This document shows, piece after piece, positions 1-9,227 of a stretch of 11,411 nucleotides of DNA. The notes under the pieces were generated by a model, which was given only the letters and a program-made list of their open reading frames with translations, ran no database searches and was not told the origin of the DNA. This DNA is from Pleurotus djamor (lineage: Eukaryota; Basidiomycota; Agaricomycetes; Agaricales; Pleurotaceae): assembly GCA_029747585.1 (NCBI GenBank), contig JAPEVF010001294.1, forward strand, positions 1 to 11,411, read 5' to 3'. A program made the translations under genes and the position numbers. Position 1 is the stretch's first letter; each line of letters opens with the position of its first letter.

Positions 1-695
1 ATGGGTTTCAAGATGGCTGAAGATGGTCTCCAAGAGCGCCTCCTCACTTCGCTTCGCAAGATCATCGATACTTTCACCTCCTGGGAACTTCTCGTGCTTT
101 TCAAGAACTGGGTATACCCCATTTTTGAAATGTTCTTCGAGGGTTTTATTTGGGTCTCTATTGAACGTCCAGGGGTTCCCCTCGGCGACCCCAAAGTGTT
201 GTTCCCGTAGTTTTGGGTTGACAACTATCGTAGCCGGCGGCGAGGGCTGGAACGTATGGAGGGCTTTCGCCGTTTGGTGTGCCCTCAAAAGGTCCGAGGA
301 ATAGATTGCGTCGAAACGCATGGTCGCCATATGCCTTCCTAATGCTTTCGCTTGCTGCGAGCACATTTAAACCAAGGAAGAAATGGGTGTTATTTCAACC
401 GCTCACTTTGTTTCCTGTTGGCGATCTCAGCTACCGACAATGGGTGAGCATAATGAGACTCACCAAGCTCCGAAAGAGGTGCATCTTTCCACCCAGCCCA
501 AATCGATTTCTAGGAAGTAGTTCAACCGCAATGTCCTGAGAGCACACAGGCACAACGTCCTCGGTCGCACTAGTACTTACCAGATTGTCAAGAGATTCCC
601 CATGACGGATCTATGGGCGCCAACAGTTAGCTGCAGATGGAGGGTAAGCTTGAGGCAAAGTCGGATAGTCCACTCACGAAAGTGATGACGATCAT
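1..695 (-). CDS. Histidine phosphatase (phosphoglycerate-mutase-like), 3' end beyond the window
   Basis: A phosphohydrolase or mutase of the histidine phosphatase superfamily, which works through a phospho-histidine intermediate; the substrate cannot be told. Exons on the minus strand are 695-678, 610-581, 509-464, 414-407 and 354-1, giving 152 residues before the window edge. The start is ATG 695-693. Visible motifs are the catalytic RHGES at 8-12, WAGWKDAPLSELG at 20-32 (typical of fungal PGM-like enzymes), SSDLLRAHQTA at 53-63 with the second catalytic arginine, LREQHFGVAEG at 83-93 with the probable general acid Glu85, and FPGGES at 124-129. The second catalytic histidine should lie beyond the left edge. 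Introns are 67, 71, 49 and 52 nt, all GT..AG; the first has a CTAAC branch site. The 8-nt exon is required to keep frame. The family is certain; the choice between mutase and fructose-bisphosphatase-like activity is open. Confidence 0.9.
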
Positions 696-1328
696 TACAA
701 CACTTCGTTGACCACAGATATTATGGACCTCGTCTCTTTCTCGTTGAATTATATGTTTAGTTGTTGGATGACTCGAACTTGAGGTGCATCATGTTTGCAA
801 TGTGTTTCAAGCAACGTGGAGATAACGTTTACTGATCCACTGAGATCCGGCATTGGCCCGGTTAGCTCAATGCCGCATCGATTTCCGACTGTCGATGTCG
901 CGGGAGATATGAGTTGCTTGCATCCCGAGATGCTCTGTCGGTTGACCCAATCTTGAACGACGCGGCAACTTGCAACTCGAGGGACATCCCTGCACATACT
1001 TGGGATTGGCCGTTCCAGGAGGAAGGGTGTGGATACTGGGAGTGCGAAATCTCTCAATAGGTGGAGTGCGCACGCTAAAAAGAGTAAAAGGAAAGCAAGA
1101 AGCCTACTTTTACCGCCAAGTTCAGCGACCACGAAATTTACCCATGGCAGGAGACCCCTGAATACGTCGATCACGTGGTCGAACTGTCTTAACTCGAGAT
1201 TTCATCTAGCAAATTCTGCGGAAATCCATTGCTTACCGAATATACAATCTTTCTCCCAAACCACCACCTTCTCTTGCGCAAGAGCCTCTTTGAATACCCA
1301 CCTTTTCAAACAATACCTAAGAGCCTTC
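696..1328. promoter_or_regulatory. Divergent intergenic region between phosphatase and FYVE genes
   Basis: No convincing gene is seen in these 633 bases. The region must hold the promoters of the minus-strand phosphatase (start 695) and the plus-strand FYVE gene (start 1329). Possible elements are an AT-rich TATA-like stretch at 745-754 about 55 bp upstream of the phosphatase start, a CCAAT pentamer at 947-951, a reverse CCAAT (ATTGG) at 1005-1009, a CACGTG box at 1172-1177, and a pyrimidine-rich leader at about 1240-1320 just before the FYVE start. The open frames here (for example 749-1174 minus) have no recognisable motif and look like chance. Confidence 0.5.
1172..1177. promoter_or_regulatory. 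CACGTG E-box
   Basis: A perfect CACGTG hexamer, 151 bp upstream of the FYVE gene start and inside an imperfect wider palindrome. Fungal bHLH factors of the Cbf1/Pho4 type bind this hexamer. One site in 630 bp could also be chance, so its function is inferred only. Confidence 0.3.
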
Positions 1329-1451
1329 ATGGCCGACGTTGGTCGAGGTTTACCATTGCTGAGCGGTCCGCCGCCACAAGTGCCAGAGTCAGATGGAGCG
1401 TGTAGGAAATGTAGCAAAGAGTTTAACATCATATTTGCGAGGTCGAGGAGG
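1329..1451 (+). CDS. FYVE zinc-finger protein, first 41 codons, cut by the break
   Basis: The N-terminus of a FYVE-finger protein. FYVE domains bind phosphatidylinositol 3-phosphate and bring proteins to endosome or vacuole membranes. After a short Pro-rich leader, residues 18-41 read VPESDGACRKC then SKEFNIIFARSRR, which is the opening of a FYVE finger: Cys25-x2-Cys28 is the first zinc pair and the basic RSRR precedes the expected next cysteine pair. The frame is lost at 1452-1461 among undetermined bases, exactly where Cys-x2-Cys should follow, and beyond it the sequence is antisense UPF1. ATG 1329 is chosen because a pyrimidine-rich leader precedes it and the finger sits near the N-terminus, as I recall for Pib1-like basidiomycete FYVE proteins. 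Whether the full protein has a RING domain (Pib1-type E3) or another architecture cannot be seen. Confidence 0.75.
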
Positions 1452-1461
1452 TNGTANAANA
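1452..1461. other. Undetermined bases at an apparent contig join
   Basis: N at 1453, 1457 and 1460. Entering from the left, the FYVE frame is clean to 1451. Entering from the right on the minus strand, UPF1 is clean to 1462 and then shows a trace of the expected Phe-Phe-Tyr, one base short. Neither gene continues on the other side. The simplest reading is a low-quality false join of two loci. Confidence 0.8.
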
Positions 1462-4019
1462 CATGGGCGTATCTGGGACTGGCCATGGGAAATCCACATT
1501 TCTCCTCAGGCGTTCAGGTGCCGTCACACCGTTTTGGAGTGTTCCCTCGTAGAACATGTTGGAAGGGAACTCGGATAGGCATGGGTGCATGCGGTACTGG
1601 ACCTGGAGGCGGATAGGTCGGTTTCCGAGAAGAACGAGCCGTTCAAATAACGACTGTGTGAGGCCTGCGCGAGCGGCCTTCTTGTTCATGATAACAGGAC
1701 CAAGTTGCTTTACGAGGTTAGTCAGCTGAGGTGCAGAAGAAATTATATCGGACATACTTGATGATCACCAACGAGGACGACTTGCTTACACCCTAGGACA
1801 AGAGGGATCATACATTCTAGGAGGGATGAATGAGATACAATACTGCCGGATTTACTGGGCACTCACCTGGTTCGGCAGCTTGGGTGGCCTCGTCGATCAA
1901 GACAGTGCGGAATTTTAATTTGTTTAGCCTAGGATCGCCCGAGCCAACACAAGTGCAGCAGATAACATCAGCTTTGGTCAGGATTTCCTTCTCGCACATC
2001 CTAATCAATGTCTTATACTTTCGCTCATCTCCACTGCTTAATTCTCCTTGCTCGTTCTTCAGCTGTATCAACTTCTGAAGTTCGACGTGGGTCGTGTTGT
2101 TGGCAACTTGCTGGTGTAAGGTGAGGAAAGAAACACTCGAATCGAGGGCTTCGCGAGATTTGGCCGTCAGACGGACCACCTTCAAGCCGGTGGCATGAAT
2201 TTTCTCGGTGAGTTGATCGACAGCGACGTTTGAAGGTGCGCAGACCAAGACTTGACCGGGGTTCATCTTGGCGAGATGGTAGACGATCGAGGCGGAGGTG
2301 ACGGTCTTCCCAGTACCAGGAGGCCCCTGGATAAGGCTCAGTGGTTTCTGGAGTACGCTCTTCACCGCATACATTTGGGAATGATTGAGCTCGGGAAGGC
2401 CAGGAGCGGAGAACCGCTTGGGCATTTGTGTGCGAAGTGTTTGAGGTTCTACTTCGTGACCGAGCAATTTATGATACTATAGGGATTGTTAGGAGAGTAA
2501 TGAACAAGACTGCTAGGATACATAGCTCACGATGTATCCGCTAACACTTTTCTCGTCAACGGCGAAAGTCTTCATAGCAAGCTGCATGCGGTCGAAACTG
2601 GTAGACTTCCAAACGAAGTCAACTGCAAAATTGTGAGTGCATTCAGAAGGCACCCCGTCGGAACGACGAAGCTCCAAGCCAATTTCATCAGAGATGTCTA
2701 GTGGCATACGTCAGCATCAATAGCTTCAATACGGTGGAGTGGAGTTACTGTTGGGAATCTTCAAAACATGGCCAACACCCTCCCAAGGTTTATGCAGCTC
2801 TCCGGAATATCGCAGTCTTAATTCATCGCCAACAGCAAGTCTGACCTCGCCGCTCTCTAACTTCGGAAGAACAAACCACGCAACACGCTTCTGGTTCAGA
2901 CCAAGATCCCAGCGAACGGTAACGTCGGTCTGAGTTTGACTCTCCTTGAGGCGTTTATCGTAGTCAGCTTCGATTTTAACCAAGGGTCCGAAGATATTCT
3001 GGTACTGATAGGCGTCTTCATAACGAATCTCGATATGTTGAGGCTCGTCGTCGACGCCTGGCTTGTCAAGATCTTCTAGCGTCGCATTTGAATTATCACG
3101 CCATAAGTCCTCGAGGCGGTTGATCTGAGCGAACGAGATCTGGCGCGAGCGAAGTTGTTCCGTTTCGCTGGGTGGCTTGACAAGCCAGGACAAGAAAGAT
3201 CGGTCGTCAATGAGGGGAGCCCAGAGCGCCGCGTTCCAAGATATGTCCTTGGAGATCGCTGCGCAAGGTTGCCTACAGAATAAGCTCAATGCTAGAGACA
3301 AGGATAGGAAATGCAGTGGGTCATACCTGCACAGTAGAACTACTACGGTGTCACTCTTTGCAGGGATGAATCCAAGCATAAAAACGTTCTTGCTCCCGCA
3401 ATTATAACATTCCGGGATCGTCTCCCCCAGTGGGCTTTCCGCATGCAGAATGACCTCCTTGTGTTTGGCGCGCACCAAATGGTTGACAATGTGTGATGCC
3501 GAAGTATTCCCTCGAGAGTTGCAAAACCACTTCGAGCATACAATACACTTCACGACCGATGCCGGAGAGTGGATTCCGCAATAGCTGAAGAGTGATATAT
3601 TTGAGCACATATACGAACAGTCTTAACTGCGCATCTTACCTGCATGCATGTGGAGGGAGCTCAACTGTCCCGTCTTCCTTGAGATCGTCTAGGACAGAGT
3701 CGAAATCTTCGTCCAAGCGAGCGACAGAATCACTGTCGCTGAATCCGTGTTGATGTTTTGCGTGACCATTGGACCCTTCATGTTCAGAAAGGGACAAGCT
3801 CGTGAGGTCAACAGACGAGTCATCCTGGTCTTGGGTGTTGGCGGTATATATCGAGGACGTGTCATCTACTATGCCCATTCCGCCGCCATAGGAAGAGGCC
3901 GAATCGTACTGAAAGTTGTCGAAAGATTCCATGTCGTTGTGTTCTGGTAAGATGGAAAGTGGCGCACGGGCAGTAAGCGATCGTGGACCTTGTTTGTGGG
4001 CGCTTGTTTGACTCGACAT
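1462..4019 (-). CDS. UPF1: UPF1/NAM7 RNA helicase (nonsense-mediated decay), C-terminus missing
   Basis: ATP-dependent superfamily 1 RNA helicase, the central factor of nonsense-mediated mRNA decay; it acts in the cytoplasm on terminating ribosomes with UPF2 and UPF3. Exons on the minus strand are 4019-3640, 3584-3327, 3272-2749, 2697-2531, 2476-1867, 1816-1758 and 1707-1462, giving 748 residues. An acidic, Ser-rich N-terminus is followed by the Cys/His domain: C126, C129, C140, C143, C148, H158, H162, H168, C186, C189, C212 and C216 align with the UPF1 zinc ligands. Helicase motifs are GPPGTGKT at 494-501, [12 protein letters not shown] around 636-647, VGDHQQLGP around 662-670 and QYRMHP at 703-708. 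The protein breaks at Met748, so the rest of RecA domain 2 (motifs V and VI) and the SQ-rich tail, some 300 or more residues, are absent; nothing in 1-1452 encodes them. Introns are 50-55 nt. Met30 (3932-3930) is an alternative start in good context. Confidence 0.96.
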
Positions 4020-4047
4020 CTCAAGCCTCCAACGCCGACCATCCACC
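4020..4047. promoter_or_regulatory. 28-bp gap between divergent UPF1 and HYPK start codons
   Basis: Only 28 bp separate the two ATGs, too little for two core promoters and two leaders. Transcription of at least one gene should start inside the other, giving overlapping antisense 5' ends. If UPF1 begins at Met30 the gap becomes 115 bp. No TATA or CCAAT element is seen within the gap. Confidence 0.5.
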
Positions 4048-4441
4048 ATGTCTCGTAGCAATGGACGTCCTGAGCCGGAAGTTATCGTGAACGTGAGCAC
4101 ATTCAATCACATCGATTCTCTCTCTGTTAACATGAACGTAATGGCCAGTACGCTGACGGATTTGCTTATTCCAAAGGCAAGATGGAAGAGGCCTTTCGTC
4201 CTGGAGGGATCTTGGAGAAAGCACCACCAAAAGCAGTGAAAGATCCAAATGCAGCATTGGCAAAGAGGGAGGATGTTGATCTTATCGTTCGTCTATTAGT
4301 GCTTTCGGAATGTCGGACGCGGTTGTTCACCACTTTTGCTAGGTCCACGAATTAGAAATCTCTCGAACTCTAGCTGAGCAAGCCCTTATAGCGAACGGGG
4401 GTGATTTAGACAAGACTCTACGGTCCTTGGTTACACCTTGA
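4048..4441 (+). CDS. HYPK: HYPK-like UBA protein (NatA cofactor)
   Basis: A 93-residue protein resembling Huntingtin-interacting protein K, which binds and regulates the ribosome-associated NatA N-terminal acetyltransferase and has chaperone-like activity. Exons are 4048-4092, 4149-4286 and 4343-4441, each ending on a codon boundary; both introns are 56 nt. The N-terminal half is short and charged. The C-terminal UBA-like domain (about residues 54-92) contains KREDVDLIV, HELEISRTLAEQALI and GGDLDKTLRSLV, parallel to KKEDLELIMTEMEISRAAAE in human HYPK. The second intron uses the unusual donor GTTCGT; without splicing the frame stops at 4374. The start sits in a strong ACCATG context. An unspliced frame from 4048 to 4239 has no family resemblance and is rejected. 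ELP3 follows in the same direction after 104 bp. Confidence 0.88.
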
Positions 4442-4545
4442 GACGCTATGGTGGTTTTTTCAGAGTTCGTAGCATTGTAGCCCCTAGCGTACTATATTCA
4501 TCCAAATAAGGAAGTCGCCCGAACATTTCTTCCTCTTCCTTGAAA

Positions 4546-6636
<2,091 letters not shown>

Positions 6637-6760
6637 TATTTTTGTGTATTTTAGCGCCCATTTACTTATCTTCTAAGTTCGCTACGTGTGATTTTCTTCC
6701 TCTTGCCGTCTCTGACGTTGGTCGTTGGTCGTCGTGCTCCTCCCCGTCCGCCACCAAGTC

Positions 6761-9049
6761 ATGCCACCTGGAAATGTTGTTGATCCTTGGCTTGCTGGAC
6801 GACGCTTTGGAATAGTCATCGACGCTGGTTCGTCTGGCTCCCGACTCCAGATCTATAGTTGGAAGGACCCTCACATGGTTTTGGCTGAAAAGGGCCCTAC
6901 CGTTTCGCAGACATTACCCAAGGTTGAGAAGGGTACACAGTCCGGTGAGGAGTGGGTGAAGAGAATTCAACCAGGTGAGTTGTTTTGCCCGCTAGAATTC
7001 ACCATAATTATATGTTCTGTAGGGATTTCCTCTTACGGAGACGAGCCTGAGTCCGTTGCGTCACACTTGGCCCCGCTACTCAACCATGCAAGAGATACGA
7101 TACCACCTTCTATGCACCATGATACGCCTCTGTTCCTTCTCGCTACTGCCGGTATGCGACTCTTAACTCCAGAGAAACAGGCCAAGGTTATATTGCACAC
7201 TTGTCATTTCCTCCGACATCACTCCCATTTCCGTATCGAAGACTCGTCTGACATAGGGCCGTGTGGCGCCAGTGTGCGGATTATTACTGGAGAGGAGGAG
7301 GGATTGTTCGGTTGGATTGCTGTGAATTACCTGATGGACGGATTCACCGCTGTGAGCGGTGATAGGACGACTTACGGGTTCCTAGACATGGGCGGTGCCT
7401 CAACACAAATCGCTTTTGAACCTAGCGAGAAGCACAGAGGCGACACAAAGAACCTCATAGACGTTCGCTTACGTCTACTAGGCGGGGAAGAAATACACCA
7501 CAAAGTTTTCGTCACCACTTGGCTTGGGTACGGCACGAATCAAGCGAGGGAGCGTTATATTGGGAAAGCCATCTCGGAATACGAAGCGACACACTCGAGG
7601 ACCAAAGGGGATCTCATTCCGGACCCATGCTTGCCTAAGGACTTGGAGCTCACAGAAACGCCTGTTCAGCCTGGCTCGGCAACGGATCATTCACGCAAGC
7701 AGCATACTCTGGTTGGAACTGGTTCCTTTGAACAGTGCATGAAGCACACATCATCTCTTCTTAACAAAACCACACCTTGTCCCGATTCACCATGCCTTAT
7801 GAATGGAATACACGTCCCTCCCATCGATTTCTCAGTCTCCCATTTCATCGGTATCTCGGAGTATTGGTATTCTTCTGAGCACGTCTTTGGTCTCGGAGGT
7901 CCCTATGATTTCGTTCAATACGAGCGCGCCGCTGCTTCCTTCTGCTCACGAGATTGGAAAGGTATACTTGAAGAGCACAAACATTCTCGAGACCAACAGC
8001 ACCTAGGAGGCGATGGCGAAGTCATGAAGTCAAACGGGGAGATCGTCGGTGTTGGGAAATGGGGTCCGGACGTGGAGATATCTCGTTTGGAAATGCAGTG
8101 CTTCAAAGCTGCTTGGATAGCGAATGTCCTTCACGAGGGCATTGGACTCCCCCGTATCGTTGATCCCAATGGAAATTCTACGACGGATGGGGAAAAGGTC
8201 GCTGCTCAGGCGGACAAGAAAGGATTGGGTAGGCCAAGATTTCAATCTGCCGACACCGTTGGCGACATTGCTATCAGCTGGACGTTGGGAAAGATGGTTC
8301 TGGAGGCGAGCAAAGAAGTGCCTGCACCGAAAAGTACGAAGCCCTTGGTGGACCCCGTTGACGATATTCCCAACATAGAGGACTCACCCATCAAGCCAAT
8401 TCGGCCCCCATTCTGGCGGTTCGAAGCCCTTGAAGACTCGTTATCTCAACATCTTCCTCCATCATTTCACCGGGACTCGTTAGGCTTCTCTCCACTCCTA
8501 TTTCTCATCTACTCGACTTTGGTTGTTTTGTTCGTCGTTTTTGGATATCGACTTCGGCGGCAAATGCGCACACCCTGCCTCAGCTTTCTTAGAAAATTCT
8601 CAAAAACAGACACCTACGCCTACTCTATGGAAGAAGGAAAATCTACCGTTGTACTGAACACTTCACCCAGTCGCGTACCAATATCCAAAACACCTAAATG
8701 GCTCGCTCCTTTCCGCAACGTATTGCCCAAGGCATCACCCTCAACTCCGCCGCGCCTTACTCCCATCCGCTCACAGTCTGTGCCGGAGAATCTGACCCAA
8801 ATTGTAACCACTGGTATCTATACGCCATCAAGCCCGCGGTCGTCGTTTTCTCGGTCGGGTTCCCCCTCTCCCTCTGGTCGACTAGATGAATCCCAAAGCT
8901 TGTACAATCTTAGCACGCTGCCAAACGGAATTTCGTCAAGATCAAGAAATGCTTCTCAGATGAACCTCTCGACTTTGGTCCCCAGACAACCCCCAGCATC
9001 AACGAGAGTCAGCCCACTTTCGACGAACTCGCCACATCAAGACGAATGA
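6761..9049 (+). CDS. YND1: Golgi apyrase, GDA1/CD39 family (YND1-like)
   Basis: Nucleoside di- and triphosphatase of the GDA1/CD39 family. Its yeast counterpart Ynd1 removes the nucleoside diphosphate left by glycosyl transfer in the Golgi lumen. Exons are 6761-6974 and 7023-9049, giving 746 residues (yeast Ynd1 is about 630). All apyrase conserved regions are present: DAGSSGSR at 21-28, ATAGMRLL at 112-119, GEEEGLFGWIAVNYL at 161-175 with the catalytic glutamate, DMGGAST at 193-199, and DIAISW near 486-491. There is no N-terminal signal peptide. One membrane span lies at about 560-581 (PLLFLIYSTLVVLFVVFGY), followed by RLRRQ and a 165-residue Ser/Pro-rich tail, probably cytosolic; this is the Ynd1 layout. 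The tail accounts for the extra length. The single 48-nt intron has length 3n and no stop. The stop codon lies inside a 12-bp tandem duplication. ELP3 ends 124 bp upstream on the same strand. Confidence 0.94.
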   Translation: MPPGNVVDPWLAGRRFGIVIDAGSSGSRLQIYSWKDPHMVLAEKGPTVSQTLPKVEKGTQSGEEWVKRIQPGELFCPLEFTIIICSVGISSYGDEPESVASHLAPLLNHARDTIPPSMHHDTPLFLLATAGMRLLTPEKQAKVILHTCHFLRHHSHFRIEDSSDIGPCGASVRIITGEEEGLFGWIAVNYLMDGFTAVSGDRTTYGFLDMGGASTQIAFEPSEKHRGDTKNLIDVRLRLLGGEEIHHKVFVTTWLGYGTNQARERYIGKAISEYEATHSRTKGDLIPDPCLPKDLELTETPVQPGSATDHSRKQHTLVGTGSFEQCMKHTSSLLNKTTPCPDSPCLMNGIHVPPIDFSVSHFIGISEYWYSSEHVFGLGGPYDFVQYERAAASFCSRDWKGILEEHKHSRDQQHLGGDGEVMKSNGEIVGVGKWGPDVEISRLEMQCFKAAWIANVLHEGIGLPRIVDPNGNSTTDGEKVAAQADKKGLGRPRFQSADTVGDIAISWTLGKMVLEASKEVPAPKSTKPLVDPVDDIPNIEDSPIKPIRPPFWRFEALEDSLSQHLPPSFHRDSLGFSPLLFLIYSTLVVLFVVFGYRLRRQMRTPCLSFLRKFSKTDTYAYSMEEGKSTVVLNTSPSRVPISKTPKWLAPFRNVLPKASPSTPPRLTPIRSQSVPENLTQIVTTGIYTPSSPRSSFSRSGSPSPSGRLDESQSLYNLSTLPNGISSRSRNASQMNLSTLVPRQPPASTRVSPLSTNSPHQDE

Positions 9050-9062
9050 AAAGACGAATGAA
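9039..9062 (+). repeat. 12-bp exact tandem duplication over the apyrase stop codon
   Basis: Two adjacent identical copies of AAGACGAATGAA at 9039-9050 and 9051-9062. Each copy carries GAC GAA TGA in the same frame, so the apyrase ends Asp-Glu-stop and an in-frame Lys-Asp-Glu-stop follows. It has the look of a recent slippage or duplication event. Confidence 0.9.
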
Positions 9063-9227
9063 GCACTAAGGGGGACCGGTAACCCATGGACGATGCATGC
9101 GATCATGTTGGAGTACATGCTATGGTACTACAAACCAAGAAATATTTCAACGAATCAAGATATGACGACCAAGCCAAGAAACAATCAATGTTACAGGTCT
9201 CGTTAGAGCCAACGAGGAGGATATGAT
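9050..9227. other. Convergent 3' intergenic region with a small hairpin
   Basis: 178 bp between the apyrase stop (plus) and the end of the Tudor-like gene (minus), holding both 3' ends. No clear AATAAA signal is seen. CTCGTT (9199-9204) and AACGAG (9211-9216) form a perfect 6-bp stem with a 6-nt loop, 11 nt past the minus-strand stop codon. It may be incidental. Confidence 0.4.

Noticed and set aside
158..364. 68-residue open frame on the minus strand
   Set aside because: It is a shifted frame of the histidine phosphatase exon 354-1; the true frame carries the conserved phosphatase motifs.
749..1174. 141-residue open frame on the minus strand
   Set aside because: No recognisable motif, no splice partner found, and it lies in the divergent promoter region; it looks like a chance open frame.
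1029..1328. Upstream in-frame extension of the FYVE frame from an ATG at 1029
   Set aside because: Residues before 1329 are low-quality Ser/Lys/Thr-rich sequence unlike the family, and a pyrimidine-rich leader precedes the ATG at 1329, so the later start fits better.
1..1452. Search for the missing UPF1 C-terminal part further left on the minus strand
   Set aside because: No frame shows motif V, motif VI or an SQ-rich tail; this stretch is instead explained by the phosphatase, a promoter region and the FYVE exon.
4048..4239. Unspliced 63-codon frame, considered as the ELP3 N-terminus
   Set aside because: Splicing at 4092/4149 and 4286/4343 gives a complete HYPK-like protein with its own stop, and ELP3 starts separately at 4546 with total length matching the family.
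6725..6760. Upstream extension of the apyrase frame
   Set aside because: It opens at TTG, not ATG; the first ATG is 6761, and the product from there already has the full set of apyrase regions.
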